DNA of 48,522 bases, from assembly GCA_015484945.1 (NCBI GenBank), contig WFUO01000014.1, positions 1 through 48,522 of the forward strand, in the 5' to 3' direction. Under the pieces are notes generated by a model that saw nothing but the letters and a program-made list of their open reading frames with translations, ran no database searches and had not been told where the DNA came from. Of the stretch, positions 1 through 9,229 are shown piece by piece; position 1 is the stretch's first letter; each line of letters opens with the position of its first letter. Origin of the DNA: Gammaproteobacteria bacterium. Lineage in GTDB: Bacteria > Pseudomonadota > Gammaproteobacteria > WFUO01. Made by a program: the position numbers and the translations under genes.

Positions 1-524
1 TCACCAACGAGGATGGCGAGGTGCAGCGCAAGCCGTTGTCGAAACAGGAGCTGGACAGATACACGGCATTGATCAAGAAGGCGGTGGGTTTCGATGCCCG
101 GCGCGGCGATACCATCAGCGTCACCAACAGCGCCTTCCAGGTTCCCAAGCCACCGCAGCCCTTGCCTGAACCGCCGATCTGGGAGAAACCCTGGGTACAG
201 AACCTGATCAAGCAGGTCATTGGCGCCCTGGGTGTGCTGTTCATCGTGTTGTTCGTGCTCAAGCCGGTGATGAAGAGTCTGGCCGAAAAGGGCAGTGAGC
301 AGACCGTGGCCGAGATGACCCCCGAGATGCTGGCACAGATGGCTGGTGAACAGGGGCAGGCGGCGCTGCCCGGTGGCGGTGCCGAGGGGGCCCTGGAAGC
401 GCCCATGAACGCGGAGCAGCAGAACCAGTACGATGAACAGATCAATCGCGCCAAGACGCTTGCCAGTCAGGATCCGGCGCGCGTCGCGCAGGTAGTCAAG
501 ACCTGGGTGGGAAGCGATGCCTGA
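1..524 (+). CDS. fliF: Flagellar MS-ring protein FliF, C-terminal part (5' truncated by window)
   Basis: FliF forms the MS ring in the inner membrane, the base on which the rotor and export gate assemble. The reading frame is open from base 3, so the gene begins upstream of the window. Visible parts are the end of the periplasmic ring domain (TNEDGEVQRKPLS), a proline-rich stretch, one C-terminal membrane helix (about bases 200-270, IGALGVLFIVLFVLKPV) and a cytoplasmic tail. The tail ends in the segment that binds FliG (SQDPARVAQVVKTWVGSDA). The stop overlaps the fliG start by 8 bases, which implies translational coupling. The family assignment is firm; only about the last 170 residues can be judged. 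Confidence 0.95.
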   Translation, partial: TNEDGEVQRKPLSKQELDRYTALIKKAVGFDARRGDTISVTNSAFQVPKPPQPLPEPPIWEKPWVQNLIKQVIGALGVLFIVLFVLKPVMKSLAEKGSEQTVAEMTPEMLAQMAGEQGQAALPGGGAEGALEAPMNAEQQNQYDEQINRAKTLASQDPARVAQVVKTWVGSDA

Positions 525-1530
525 AGAGAGCAGCAGCAATCTCAGCGGTCCTGAGCGCGCCGCCATCCTGTTGATGACCCTGGGCGAGCAGGAGGCCGCC
601 GAGGTCATGAAGCTCATGGGGCCGAAAGAGGTGCAGAAGATCGGCACCGTCATGGCCAGCCTGACCAGTGTCAGCAAGCATCAGGTTTCGGACGTGCTTG
701 ACGAGTTCACCCGGGCCGTTGACGAGCAGACCGCGCTCGGGATAGGCAATGAGGATTACGTGCGCAATGTGCTGATCAACGCCCTTGGCGAGGACAAGGC
801 CGGTGGCGTCATCGACCGTATCCTGATGGGTCGCAGCTCCAAGGGGCTGGAAGCGTTGAAGTGGATGGATCCACGCGCCGTGGCCGAGATCATCCGTCTA
901 GAACATCCACAGATCATTGCCATCGTACTGGCCTATCTGGACAGTGATCATGCCGCCGAGGTGCTGGCCCTGTTGCCCGAGCGCACCCGGCCCGACATCA
1001 TCATGCGGATTGCCTCACTCGATGGCATTCAGCCGCAGGCGCTGATAGAACTGGACACGATACTGGAGAAACAGTTCTCCGGCACATCCAACGTCAAATC
1101 GTCATCGGTGGGGGGGCTCAAGACTGCCGCCAATATTCTCAACTTCCTGGAGTCCTCGGCCGAATCGGAACTGATCGAAACGGTCAAGGAGGCCGACAAG
1201 GAACTGGCCGAGAAGATCGAGGACCTGATGTTTGTGTTCGACAATCTCATCGATGTCGATGACCGCGGCATCCAGGCCCTGTTGCGTGAGATAAATTCAG
1301 AGACCCTGATCCTGGCCCTCAAGGGTGCGGACGAGGCGCTCAAGGAGAAGATCTTCAAGAACATGTCCAAACGCGCCGCCGAAATGCTGCGTGACGATCT
1401 CGAGGCCAAGGGACCGGTGCGTCTCAGCGAGGTCGAGGCGGCACAGAAAGAGATTCTCACCGTGGCGCGCAAGCTGGCCGATGCGGGTGAGATCTCGCTT
1501 GGCGGCCAGGGTGCGGAACAGTTCGTCTGA
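517..1530 (+). CDS. fliG: Flagellar motor switch protein FliG
   Basis: FliG is the C-ring component that touches the MotA-type stator and generates torque. The 337-residue length is normal. The N-terminal FliF-binding domain (GPERAAILLMTLGEQEAAEVMKLM), the middle-domain EHPQ motif (LEHPQIIAIVLAYL, about residues 130-143) that contacts FliM, and the charged C-terminal torque helix region (about residues 270-310) are all present, and the protein ends in EQFV as in relatives. The start overlaps fliF and the stop overlaps the fliH start as TGATG. It lies second in the fliFGHIJ run. No anomalies. Confidence 0.97.
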   Translation: MPEESSSNLSGPERAAILLMTLGEQEAAEVMKLMGPKEVQKIGTVMASLTSVSKHQVSDVLDEFTRAVDEQTALGIGNEDYVRNVLINALGEDKAGGVIDRILMGRSSKGLEALKWMDPRAVAEIIRLEHPQIIAIVLAYLDSDHAAEVLALLPERTRPDIIMRIASLDGIQPQALIELDTILEKQFSGTSNVKSSSVGGLKTAANILNFLESSAESELIETVKEADKELAEKIEDLMFVFDNLIDVDDRGIQALLREINSETLILALKGADEALKEKIFKNMSKRAAEMLRDDLEAKGPVRLSEVEAAQKEILTVARKLADAGEISLGGQGAEQFV

Positions 1531-2183
1531 TGAGCGACAAGGGGTCACAACAGTTTTCCGTCTGGACACCGGCCGAACTCGAGCCGTCCGACCCGGATGT
1601 CACGGATACCGGAACCGGGACGGCTGCGCACAGCCGCATGCTCACCGCCAGCCAGATCGAGGCCTTGCAGAAGCAGGCATGGGACGAGGCCTATGCCCAG
1701 GGGCTGGAGGAAGGACGCCAGGCCGGCCTCGAAGCCGTACGCGCCCAGGCGCAGACCATGACCACCGTGCTCGAGTCTCTGGACAGATCGTTCGAGCACA
1801 TTGACGATCTCGTGATCGACGAGTTCGTGACCCTGTGCATTGCCATGGTCAAGCAACTCATCCGGCGCGAGATACGTATCGACCCTGGACAGATCGTCGC
1901 CATCGTGCGCGATGCCCTGAATACCCTGCCGGTCGCCTCGCGTGGCATCCAGGTGCACCTGCATCCCGAGGATGCGCAACTGATACGCGAGACCCTGGCG
2001 GCGCCGGACCAGGAGCGCACCTGGAGGATCGTCGAGGAACCCATGATCTCGCGTGGCGGCTGCCGCATCACCACCGAGCAGTCACTGATAGACGCGACGG
2101 TCGAGTCACGCGTGGCGCAACTGATCGCCAATGTCTTTGGTGATGAGCGCGAAAGCGCCAAGGGAGAGGATGGAGATGGCTGA
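1530..2183 (+). CDS. fliH: Flagellar export apparatus protein FliH
   Basis: FliH is the peripheral stalk-like regulator that dimerises, binds the FliI ATPase and links it to the C-ring. The 217-residue protein has a variable N-terminus, a helical segment with an A/G-rich pattern ([19 protein letters not shown], about residues 50-70) typical of FliH coiled regions, and a conserved C-terminal half (about 110-205) resembling the V/F-type ATPase delta/E subunit, including [11 protein letters not shown]. The start overlaps the fliG stop, and the end runs into the fliI start region. Position between fliG and fliI supports the call strongly. Confidence 0.93.
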   Translation: MSDKGSQQFSVWTPAELEPSDPDVTDTGTGTAAHSRMLTASQIEALQKQAWDEAYAQGLEEGRQAGLEAVRAQAQTMTTVLESLDRSFEHIDDLVIDEFVTLCIAMVKQLIRREIRIDPGQIVAIVRDALNTLPVASRGIQVHLHPEDAQLIRETLAAPDQERTWRIVEEPMISRGGCRITTEQSLIDATVESRVAQLIANVFGDERESAKGEDGDG

Positions 2184-3555
2184 TCCGGCCCGCGAAATCC
2201 TGCACAGGCATCACAGCCTGTGGGCGCAACGGTTGCGTGATTATCAGCACCTTGCCGCGCAGCCGGTGCGTCTGAACGTCGAAGGCAAGCTCACACGCAT
2301 GGTGGGTCTGACGCTGGAGGCGGTCGGTTGCCAGGCGGCCATCGGCGCGCGCTGCCTGGTTTCGACTACGGGTCACGATCCGGTAGAGGCCGAGGTTGTG
2401 GGATTTGGCAACGAGACCCTGTACCTGATGCCTGTCGGCAATATCCAGGGCCTGATGCCGAATGCGCGTGTGATACCGACCGAGGGCGTGGTCGAATTGC
2501 CGGTCGGCGAGGCCATGCTGGGGCGTGTCGTCGATGGCAGCGCCAAGCCGCTGGATGGGCTGGGACCACTGCGTACCCCCGAACGCCGGCCGCTGACCGG
2601 GCGGCAGCTCAACCCGTTGGCGCGCGCGCCCATCATCGAACCGCTGGATGTCGGGGTCAGGGCGATCAATGCCCTGCTGACGGTCGGGCGTGGTCAGCGT
2701 CTGGGCCTGTTCGCCGGCAGCGGTGTGGGCAAGAGTGTCTTGCTGGGTATGATGACACGCTATACCAATGCCGATGTCATCGTCGTTGGCCTGATTGGCG
2801 AGCGAGGACGTGAGGTGAAGGAGTTCGTGCAGAAGAGCCTTGGTGTCGATGGATTGGCACGTGCGGTGGTCGTGGCCACGCCGGCCGACGATCCGCCGCT
2901 GATGCGCATGCACGGGGCCATGCTGGCTACGACCATCGCCGAGTATTTTCGTGACCAGGGCAAGAACGTGCTGCTGCTGATGGATTCGCTGACCCGCTTT
3001 GCCCAGGCCCAGCGCGAGATCGCACTGGCCATCGGTGAGCCGCCGGCAACCAAGGGTTATCCGCCATCGGTGTTCGCACGCATTCCGCAACTGGTCGAGC
3101 GCGCCGGTAACGGTGAGCACGGTCACGGTTCGATTACGGCGTTCTATACCGTGCTCACCGAAGGTGACGACCAGAACGATCCGATCGCCGATGCCGCGCG
3201 TGCGATACTCGATGGCCATATCGTTCTTTCCCGGCGTCTGGCCGAAGCCGGTCACTATCCGGCCATCGATATCGAGGCTTCCATCAGCCGATCGATGAAC
3301 GAGGTCGTCAGTGAACAGCACGCGCAGCTGGCGCAGCAATTCAAGCAGATCTATTCTACCTATGAACAGAACCGTGATCTGATCAGCGTGGGGGCCTATC
3401 AGGCCGGCAGCGACCCGCTGATCGACGAGGCGATCGCCATGCATCCGCATTTCCTGTCGTTTCTTCGCCAGGGCATGAACGAGGCGGTTGCGTATCAGCA
3501 AAGCCTGACCGAACTCGACCAGTTGTTCGGCAGCAGGCAGGGGCAGACTGAATGA
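2176..3555 (+). CDS. fliI: Flagellum-specific export ATPase FliI
   Basis: FliI is the hexameric ATPase of the flagellar type III export apparatus, related to F1-ATPase beta. I chose ATG 2176 (459 aa), which follows a purine-rich GGGAGAGG (2162-2169). An in-frame ATG at 2131 would add an atypical leader inside fliH. Walker [12 protein letters not shown] is at about residues 177-187, GERGREV follows, and Walker [18 protein letters not shown] is near residue 260. The export-ATPase signature [23 protein letters not shown] is intact. The stop overlaps the fliJ start as ATGA. Confidence 0.97.
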   Translation: MADPAREILHRHHSLWAQRLRDYQHLAAQPVRLNVEGKLTRMVGLTLEAVGCQAAIGARCLVSTTGHDPVEAEVVGFGNETLYLMPVGNIQGLMPNARVIPTEGVVELPVGEAMLGRVVDGSAKPLDGLGPLRTPERRPLTGRQLNPLARAPIIEPLDVGVRAINALLTVGRGQRLGLFAGSGVGKSVLLGMMTRYTNADVIVVGLIGERGREVKEFVQKSLGVDGLARAVVVATPADDPPLMRMHGAMLATTIAEYFRDQGKNVLLLMDSLTRFAQAQREIALAIGEPPATKGYPPSVFARIPQLVERAGNGEHGHGSITAFYTVLTEGDDQNDPIADAARAILDGHIVLSRRLAEAGHYPAIDIEASISRSMNEVVSEQHAQLAQQFKQIYSTYEQNRDLISVGAYQAGSDPLIDEAIAMHPHFLSFLRQGMNEAVAYQQSLTELDQLFGSRQGQTE

Positions 3556-3992
3556 CACGTTCCAGGCGGATCCGGCCAGTGGTCAAACTGGCACGTAACA
3601 GCGAACACGACGCAGCCGTGAATCTAGGCCTGGCGCAACGGCGCCTGAGCGAGGCCAAACTCAGGCTGGAGGAGTTGTTGCGCTACCGCGAGGAATACAG
3701 CCAGCGGTTCAGTCACAGCGGTGGCCAGGGACTGCGCGGTGTGGATTTCGCCGAATACCGGATGTTCCTCAATCGGCTCAATCTCGCCATCGAGCAGCAA
3801 CGCCATCAGATCGAGACCATCCGTATCGAGACCGAACAGCAGCGTCAGGCCTGGCTAGGCAAGCATGTGCGCGCCGAGGCGCTGGGCAAGGTCGAAGAGC
3901 GCTATCGACGCGAGGAGGCGCACGTCGAGGACAAGCGCGAACAGAAGGAGATGGACGAATATGCCAGCCGCAGCAAGGGGCCGTTGAAATAG
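3552..3992 (+). CDS. fliJ: Flagellar export chaperone/escort protein FliJ
   Basis: FliJ is the small coiled-coil stalk of the export ATPase ring, similar to F1 gamma, and cycles chaperones for filament proteins. The 146 residues are almost entirely helical, charged and glutamine-rich with no membrane segment, as expected. A conserved RL-rich N-terminal half and an [21 protein letters not shown] segment near the end match the family pattern. It overlaps fliI by four bases and is the last gene of the fliF-J block before a hairpin and a new promoter. Confidence 0.92.
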   Translation: MTRSRRIRPVVKLARNSEHDAAVNLGLAQRRLSEAKLRLEELLRYREEYSQRFSHSGGQGLRGVDFAEYRMFLNRLNLAIEQQRHQIETIRIETEQQRQAWLGKHVRAEALGKVEERYRREEAHVEDKREQKEMDEYASRSKGPLK

Positions 3993-4069
3993 TTGCAGTG
4001 GTTCGGACGTAAAGAAGCCCGGTGTGCTGACCCAACCGACGCATAGCCCGGCCAGTGGCCGATTGCCTG

Positions 4070-4105
4070 GCTCGGTTTCTGTGAACCCCTTTTCACAGCC
4101 CGAGC
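4070..4105 (+). terminator. Long hairpin after fliJ, possible terminator
   Basis: Two nested stems are visible: CTGTGAA (4079-4085) with TTCACAG (4092-4098), and outside them GCTCGG (4070-4075) with CCGAGC (4100-4105), separated by a small internal loop. The hairpin is followed by only a weak T-rich stretch (TGTTTGGTT). It lies 78 bases past the fliJ stop and before the fliK promoter, so a transcription end or attenuator is plausible, but the T tract is poor. Confidence 0.4.
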
Positions 4106-4173
4106 TGTTTGGTTGATGATCTTCGGGCTTGAAACCGGGGCTGGCAGATCAGGTCCAACCACGGGCCAGGTCA

Positions 4174-4189
4174 TGGCACGGTAATTGCC
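4174..4189 (+). promoter_or_regulatory. Sigma-54 promoter of fliK
   Basis: The sequence TGGCAC-N5-TTGCC matches the RpoN -24/-12 consensus (TGGCAC-N5-TTGCW) at all positions but the last, with the exact ten-base GG-GC spacing. It lies 40 bases before the fliK ATG, so transcription would start near base 4200 with a short leader. RpoN with FleQ-type activators drives such genes in polarly flagellated gammaproteobacteria; the activator itself is not in this window. Confidence 0.85.
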
Positions 4190-4229
4190 TTATCAGGGTA
4201 TCGAGTCATAACGACAGGACGGCAATGCC

Positions 4230-5459
4230 ATGAACGAGACCCTTCTCCCGTTACAGACATCACCGGCAGCCACGGGCGGCACTACCGCACCGGCCGCCTC
4301 AGCGGCCGAGGCGGAAACCGGAGAACAGACCTTTCCGGCCCTGTTTGCCTCGGTTGCCAATCCCCGGACGGATTCGCAATCAACTGAAAAAGAAGGAAAA
4401 TATTCAGATTTTCTGATGCCCGCGGGGTTCCCGAACGGGGCTGGTGAAGGTCAGCCCGGTGATCTCGTCATGGTTGCCGGTCAGGCCGCCAGGCTGCCTG
4501 TAGAGGCCTTCGCGGCCGCTGCCGGCAAGCATCCGGGCGACGACGAGGGTGTTGACGGGGAGGCAACGGACGGCAATATCTTGCCGACTGCCTTGCCGCC
4601 TGGCGTGGATGCAATACGTCCGGTTCCGGCAGATGGACAGGCAGGTCAGGGTATGGCGCCGGCCTTGCCGGCCACGTTGCGAAACGGATTTCTGCCAGGT
4701 GAGGGCCGTTCGTCAGCGCGGCCGGTACAGTTGCCGGCCGGCCTGGCCACCGGGACATCCCCGGCCGCCACGAGTCAGTCCCTTGCCGACAGTATTTCTT
4801 CGATCCTGTCCGACGGCACGCACGGGCCGGACGGGGACGCCCCATCCCTGTTGACGCGTCTTTCGTCCCTGCGTGTGATGCAGGGTGAGGGTGGTGCGTC
4901 GGTCAACGGGCAGAACGACAACGACCATGGCGCTGTGCAGGCCATCGGCAACGAATGGCGTGGCAACGGTCCGGTCACGCGCACGGGTGCTGAAGCCGGC
5001 GACCGCGGCGGAATACCCGAATTGCGCATGGAAAGACAGCTTGGCAGCCCTGGCTGGAACAGCGAACTGGGTAACCGGGTCGTATGGATGGCGCGCAACG
5101 AACAGCAACTGGCGCGAATTCGTCTCAATCCCCCGCATATGGGGCCGATCGAGGTCAAGGTCAGCGTTCATCAGGACAGCGCCAATATCATGTTTGCGGC
5201 CCACAACAGTCATGCACGCGAGGCCATCGAGGCAGCCATACCCCGCCTGAGAGAAATGATGGCCGAACAGGGGTTCGGCTCCACCCAGGTGGATGTTTCC
5301 ACTCATGGCGACACGTCTGGCCGTGAGCGCCAGGCGGGTGATGGTGCATCGCCGATTTCCAACAGCACCCATATCGATCCCGACGATACCGGACTGGAAG
5401 ATTCGCCCGCCATGATCACCCGCCTGCCGGACGACGGTGTCGTGGACTTTTTCGTCTGA
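4230..5459 (+). CDS. fliK: Flagellar hook-length control protein FliK
   Basis: FliK is the exported molecular ruler that stops hook growth and switches FlhB to filament substrates. The 409-residue protein has a low-complexity Ala/Gly/Pro-rich N-terminal two thirds, as usual for the ruler part. The conserved C-terminal domain (about residues 285-355) carries LARIRLNPPHMGPIEVKVSV and HAREAIEAAIPRLREMM, which is the substrate-switching fold. Position between fliJ and fliL and the sigma-54 promoter support the call. A second FliK-like protein is encoded at 26914-28353. Confidence 0.93.
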   Translation: MNETLLPLQTSPAATGGTTAPAASAAEAETGEQTFPALFASVANPRTDSQSTEKEGKYSDFLMPAGFPNGAGEGQPGDLVMVAGQAARLPVEAFAAAAGKHPGDDEGVDGEATDGNILPTALPPGVDAIRPVPADGQAGQGMAPALPATLRNGFLPGEGRSSARPVQLPAGLATGTSPAATSQSLADSISSILSDGTHGPDGDAPSLLTRLSSLRVMQGEGGASVNGQNDNDHGAVQAIGNEWRGNGPVTRTGAEAGDRGGIPELRMERQLGSPGWNSELGNRVVWMARNEQQLARIRLNPPHMGPIEVKVSVHQDSANIMFAAHNSHAREAIEAAIPRLREMMAEQGFGSTQVDVSTHGDTSGRERQAGDGASPISNSTHIDPDDTGLEDSPAMITRLPDDGVVDFFV

Positions 5460-5678
5460 CAGGCGGGGCTCCCGCAGCAAGAAACCCGGTATTTCAACCG
5501 CGGCCTGGCGGTTGGTGATGGCCGGATGTCCGGCCGGCTGGTCACGCTATGGCCGGCGTGCGTCAGTGATCGCCGGAATCCCGTCATTTTCGATGACACG
5601 GTTCGTCAAGAATCTGCCTCTCCTCCATTGTGGTGTTGTAACTTCATGTTTATTCGGAAGTTTCAAAAACCCTATCTA

Positions 5679-5694
5679 TGGCATGGCTCTTGCA
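5679..5694 (+). promoter_or_regulatory. Sigma-54 promoter of the fliL-flhB operon
   Basis: TGGCAT-N5-TTGCA fits the -24/-12 RpoN consensus completely (TGGCAY-N5-TTGCW), with correct spacing. It sits 44 bases before the fliL start, in the 278-base gap after fliK, which holds no other gene. It should drive the tightly packed fliL-M-N-O-P-Q-R-flhB run. Confidence 0.87.
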
Positions 5695-5737
5695 GACGAG
5701 TCAGTGAACAATTTCCGGAAACCCATGCAGGTGTGAT

Positions 5738-6289
5738 ATGGCTGAAGACGATCTCGATCTGGATGTCCAACAGAAGAAAGGTGGCGGCAAGAAGATACTG
5801 ATCTTTGCGTTGATCGGTGTGCTCGTGCTGGGTGCAGGGGTGACCACCACGGTACTGCTGCTGGGCGGTGGCGATGATGCGGCGGCAGACGAGGCCGACG
5901 ATGATGAAGAGCCGCCAAAGAAACATGTCAAGAAAAAGAAAAAGAAGAAAAAGAAAAAAAAGGGACACAGCACGCCCAATTTCACCGACCTGCAACCGAT
6001 CGTCGTCAATCTCAACGACCCGGACAGTGGTGTCAGATTCCTGCAGGTGGCGTTCACGCTGCAGACCGGCAGCTCGGCCGATGCAGACAAGGTCAAGACC
6101 TATCTGCCGGTCATCCGGCATCACCTCAATCTGTTACTGAGCAGTCAGAAGTTCAACGATCTCAAGACACGCGCCGGCAAGATCAAGTTGCAACGCACGG
6201 CGCTCAAGACCTTGCAGAAAGCGCTCGAGGAGATTTCCGGTGAAGAACTCGTCGAGCAGGTGTACATCAGGAGTATCGTGGGGCAGTAG
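5738..6289 (+). CDS. fliL: Flagellar basal body-associated protein FliL
   Basis: FliL surrounds and stabilises the stator at the motor. The 183-residue protein has one N-terminal membrane helix (about residues 20-45, ILIFALIGVLVLGAGVTTTVLLL), a linker and a periplasmic stomatin-like domain (about 85-183, starting FTDLQPIVVNL). The linker is odd: an Asp/Glu cluster is followed by a run of eleven lysines encoded by A-rich DNA (about 5928-5962). The linker length is normal but its composition is extreme and prone to polymerase slippage. First gene after the sigma-54 promoter; fliM follows after 2 bases. Confidence 0.93.
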   Translation: MAEDDLDLDVQQKKGGGKKILIFALIGVLVLGAGVTTTVLLLGGGDDAAADEADDDEEPPKKHVKKKKKKKKKKKGHSTPNFTDLQPIVVNLNDPDSGVRFLQVAFTLQTGSSADADKVKTYLPVIRHHLNLLLSSQKFNDLKTRAGKIKLQRTALKTLQKALEEISGEELVEQVYIRSIVGQ

Positions 6290-6291
6290 GC

Positions 6292-7266
6292 ATGTCGGTC
6301 AATGATCTGCTTTCACAGGACGAGATCGATGCGCTGTTGCACGGCGTAGGCAGCGGCGATGTCGAGACCGAGACGGATGAGCCGCCGGAAGGCGGTATCA
6401 CCGCATTCGACTTCACCAGTCAGGACCGGATCATTCGGGGCCGTCTGCCGACCCTGGAGATGATCAACGAGCGGTTTGCGCGTCATTTTCGTATCAGTCT
6501 GTTCAACCTGTTGCGCAAGTCCGCCGAGATCTCGGTTGGCGGTGTGCAGATGCTGAAATTTGCAGAATACGTGCACAGTCTGTTCGTGCCCACCAGCCTG
6601 AACCTGATCAAGATCCGGCCGCTCAAGGGCACTGCCCTGTTGGTCATCGACCCCAAACTGGTGTTCATCACGGTGGACAACTTTTTCGGTGGTGACGGGC
6701 GCTACCATACCAAGATCGAGGGGCGTGAGTTCACGCCCACTGAATACCGCATCATCCAGATGATGATGCAGGAGGCGTTCGCGAATCTGGAAGAGGCATG
6801 GAAGCCGGTCATGGAGGTCAAGTTCGAGTTCCTCAACTCCGAGGTCAACCCGCAGTTCGCCAACATCGTCAGCCCGACTGAAGTGGTCGTGGTTTCGACC
6901 TTTCATGTCGAGCTCGATGGCGGTGGCGGCGACATGCATGTGACCATGCCTTACTCGATGGTGGAGCCGATCAGGGAGCAGCTCGACGCCGGTGTGCAGA
7001 GTGACCGCAGCGACATCGACGAGCGCTGGACACAATCGCTGCAGGCCGAGATGAAAACAGCCAAGGTCGAGATCAGCTGTGACCTGTTCGAGAAACCGAT
7101 GAAACTGCGTGATGTGCTGGAATTCAAGGCAGGCGACATCATACCCGTCGATCTGCCGGAGAAGGTTACGTTGATGGTCGAGGACGTGCCGGTGTTTCGG
7201 GGTGTGGTCGGCGTGTCCAAGGGCTTTGCCGCGGTCAAACTGGTTGAGCGGGTGATCAAGGAATAG
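6292..7266 (+). CDS. fliM: Flagellar motor switch protein FliM
   Basis: FliM is the C-ring protein that receives phospho-CheY and reverses rotation. The 324-residue protein starts with the CheY-binding peptide LLSQDEIDALLHGV (residues 6-19). A CheC/X-like middle domain (about 45-235) includes RFARHFRISLFNLLR and TFHVELDGGGGDMHVTMPYSM. The FliN-like C-terminal SPOA domain (about 250-324, DVLEFKAGDIIPVDLPE) completes it. It stands between fliL and fliN as in relatives, with only 14 bases to fliN. No anomalies. Confidence 0.97.
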   Translation: MSVNDLLSQDEIDALLHGVGSGDVETETDEPPEGGITAFDFTSQDRIIRGRLPTLEMINERFARHFRISLFNLLRKSAEISVGGVQMLKFAEYVHSLFVPTSLNLIKIRPLKGTALLVIDPKLVFITVDNFFGGDGRYHTKIEGREFTPTEYRIIQMMMQEAFANLEEAWKPVMEVKFEFLNSEVNPQFANIVSPTEVVVVSTFHVELDGGGGDMHVTMPYSMVEPIREQLDAGVQSDRSDIDERWTQSLQAEMKTAKVEISCDLFEKPMKLRDVLEFKAGDIIPVDLPEKVTLMVEDVPVFRGVVGVSKGFAAVKLVERVIKE

Positions 7267-7280
7267 CACGGGAGAGAGAC

Positions 7281-7733
7281 ATGAGCGACGAAACAGAAAA
7301 TCAGGATGCCGGTGACGATTGGGCTGCGGCCATGGCCGAACAGGCAGAGGCCGAGGCAAAGGGCGGAACGGACATGGAACAGGGTGGAGAGGATCAGGCG
7401 CAACAGGCGCAGCCCGAGGTCGAACCGGCCGGCTTTCAGGATCTGCAAGAGGAAGGCGAGCCGCTCGGCAGTGATGTCAACCTGGATGTGATCCTCGATG
7501 TCAATGTCACGTTGTCGATGGAAATCGGCCGCACCCGGATACCGATCCGCAACCTGCTGCAACTGAATCAGGGCTCGGTGGTGGAGCTGGACCGGCTGGC
7601 CGGCGAACCCATGGATGTGCTGGTCAACGGCACCCTGGTCGCGCATGGCGAGGTGGTGGTCGTCAACGAGAAATTCGGCATTCGCCTCACCGATGTGATC
7701 AGTCCGGCGGAAAGGGTCAAGAAACTCAAATGA
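7281..7733 (+). CDS. fliN: Flagellar motor switch protein FliN
   Basis: FliN builds the lower C-ring and docks FliH-FliI. In 150 residues there is a long acidic, Gln/Glu-rich N-terminal extension (about 1-65) followed by the SPOA domain (LDVILDVNVTLSMEIGRTRI, then GSVVELDRLAGEPMDVLVNG and EKFGIRLTDVIS). The extension is longer than in enteric FliN but is common in pseudomonad-like species. A GAGAGA ribosome site precedes the ATG, and the stop overlaps the fliO start as ATGA. Confidence 0.95.
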   Translation: MSDETENQDAGDDWAAAMAEQAEAEAKGGTDMEQGGEDQAQQAQPEVEPAGFQDLQEEGEPLGSDVNLDVILDVNVTLSMEIGRTRIPIRNLLQLNQGSVVELDRLAGEPMDVLVNGTLVAHGEVVVVNEKFGIRLTDVISPAERVKKLK

Positions 7734-8179
7734 AGGCAAGCGCGCGCATGGACGCCATTTGCAGAAAAATGCTGGTCAGTCTGCTGTTATGGCTGAGCAT
7801 GCCGATCATGGCGGCCGAAAAGGCCGTGACACCGGCCCAGGCTTCACCCGTGAACGCCGGGCAGGTTTTGCAACTATTGACTGCCTTGCTTGGCATTGTT
7901 GCCCTGATCGTGATCATGGCCTGGCTGGTCAGGCGCAGTGGCCGAATCAATATCAACACGCGCAAGGATTTTCGCATTCTCGGCATGATCCCGATGGGCG
8001 CGCGCGAGCGCATCGTATTGATGCAGCTTGGCGAGCAACAATTGCTCATCGGTGTGTCCCAGCAGGGCGGTATCCGCACCCTGCACGTGCTGGACAAGAA
8101 TATCGAGTTCGACCCGGGTGCGGGTGGGACAGGGTTTCAGGACAAGCTGAAGTCACTCCTTGACAGGAGACGTTCGTGA
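7730..8179 (+). CDS. fliO: Flagellar biosynthesis protein FliO
   Basis: FliO is the small membrane factor that helps assemble the FliP ring of the export gate. The protein (149 aa from ATG 7730) has a signal-like hydrophobic N-terminus ending near AAEK, a membrane helix at about residues 47-67 ([19 protein letters not shown]) and a C-terminal cytoplasmic domain with [22 protein letters not shown] 7730 overlaps fliN by four bases; ATG 7748 is an alternative start. Poorly conserved family, but length, topology and position before fliP are right. Confidence 0.88.
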   Translation: MKASARMDAICRKMLVSLLLWLSMPIMAAEKAVTPAQASPVNAGQVLQLLTALLGIVALIVIMAWLVRRSGRININTRKDFRILGMIPMGARERIVLMQLGEQQLLIGVSQQGGIRTLHVLDKNIEFDPGAGGTGFQDKLKSLLDRRRS

Positions 8180-8922
8180 TGCGGCTGGCTCGGCTGGTGC
8201 TGTTCATTCTGCTTGCCTGTGCGCCCCTCGTGGTCATGGCCGAGCCGGGTCTCAAGGCGGTTACCAGCAGCAGCAATCCCGATGGCAGCACCAGTTATTC
8301 CGTGACTCTTCGTATCCTGTTGCTGATGACGGCGCTGACCTTCCTGCCGTCAGCGGTGATGATGATGACCTCGTTCGCGCGCATCGTCATCGTTTTGTCC
8401 ATTCTGCGCCAGGCCCTGGGCACCCCGCAGACGCCCTCGACCCAGATCATCATCGGCCTGGGCCTGTTTCTGACCCTGTTCGTCATGGCACCGGTGCTGG
8501 ACAAGACCTACAACCAGGCGCTCAAACCCTACCTGGATGACAAAATCAGCGGTGAGCAGGCGCTCGAACGCGCGCAGGCGCCATTCCGAACCTTCATGCT
8601 GTCACAGACCCGCCAGTCGGACCTGGCGCTGTTCAGCGGCCTGGCAGGCAAAAAGCCGGCTGCCGCACCTGAAAAGGTGCCGTTCACGACACTGATTCCG
8701 GCATTCATCACCAGCGAGCTGAAAACAGCCTTTCAGATCGGGTTCCTGATCTTCATTCCCTTTGTTGTCATCGACCTGGTTGTGGCCAGCGTGCTGATGT
8801 CGATGGGCATGATGATGTTGTCGCCGATGCTGATCTCGTTGCCGTTCAAGCTCATGTTGTTCGTACTGGTGGACGGATGGGCGATGATCGTGCGCACCCT
8901 TGCGGCCAGTTTCGCGGTATAG
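8179..8922 (+). CDS. fliP: Flagellar export gate protein FliP
   Basis: FliP forms the pentameric core of the type III export gate with FliQ and FliR. ATG 8179 gives 247 residues and has AGGAGA (8165-8170) upstream; a GTG one codon earlier is equally possible. There is a cleavable signal peptide (residues 1-22, ending VVMAEP). Signature stretches are [31 protein letters not shown] and the C-terminal helices [20 protein letters not shown] and [20 protein letters not shown]. The start overlaps the fliO stop. Confidence 0.97.
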   Translation: MRLARLVLFILLACAPLVVMAEPGLKAVTSSSNPDGSTSYSVTLRILLLMTALTFLPSAVMMMTSFARIVIVLSILRQALGTPQTPSTQIIIGLGLFLTLFVMAPVLDKTYNQALKPYLDDKISGEQALERAQAPFRTFMLSQTRQSDLALFSGLAGKKPAAAPEKVPFTTLIPAFITSELKTAFQIGFLIFIPFVVIDLVVASVLMSMGMMMLSPMLISLPFKLMLFVLVDGWAMIVRTLAASFAV

Positions 8923-8946
8923 GCGGACATATACAGGAGACAGAAG

Positions 8947-9216
8947 ATGGACGCAGACACGGTAATATCGATTGGCCGCCAGGCCCTGTATGTAACCTCG
9001 CTGCTGGCCGCGCCCATGCTGCTCAGCGTACTGGCGGTGGGCCTGCTGGTGGGCATGTTTCAGGCCGCCACGCAGATCAACGAGATGACCCTGAGCTTTA
9101 TTCCCAAACTGCTGGTGCTGGTGCTGGTGCTGGTATTGTCGGGTTCATGGATGCTCAATCTGATTACCGATTTCATGAAACGGATATTCAATGACATTCC
9201 TGGTCTGATCGGCTAG
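8947..9216 (+). CDS. fliQ: Flagellar export gate protein FliQ
   Basis: FliQ is a two-helix membrane protein, four copies of which wrap the FliP-FliR core of the export gate. The 89-residue length is the family norm. Two hydrophobic helices (about 18-40 and 55-78) surround the conserved cytoplasmic loop FQAATQINEMTLSFIPKL. An ACAGGAGACAG ribosome site precedes the ATG. It lies 24 bases after fliP and 13 bases before fliR. Confidence 0.97.
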   Translation: MDADTVISIGRQALYVTSLLAAPMLLSVLAVGLLVGMFQAATQINEMTLSFIPKLLVLVLVLVLSGSWMLNLITDFMKRIFNDIPGLIG

Positions 9217-9229
9217 TACGGAACAAGCC

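Noticed and set aside
2068-3558. Long minus-strand frame (496 codons) opposite fliI
   Set aside because: It is antisense to a fully conserved ATPase gene, is His/Arg/Gln-rich as expected for the complement of GC-rich coding DNA, and has no family features.
4030-4174. Additional small ORFs in the fliJ-fliK gap
   Set aside because: Minus-strand frames there overlap fliJ and hairpin sequence, and lack ribosome sites or sensible composition.
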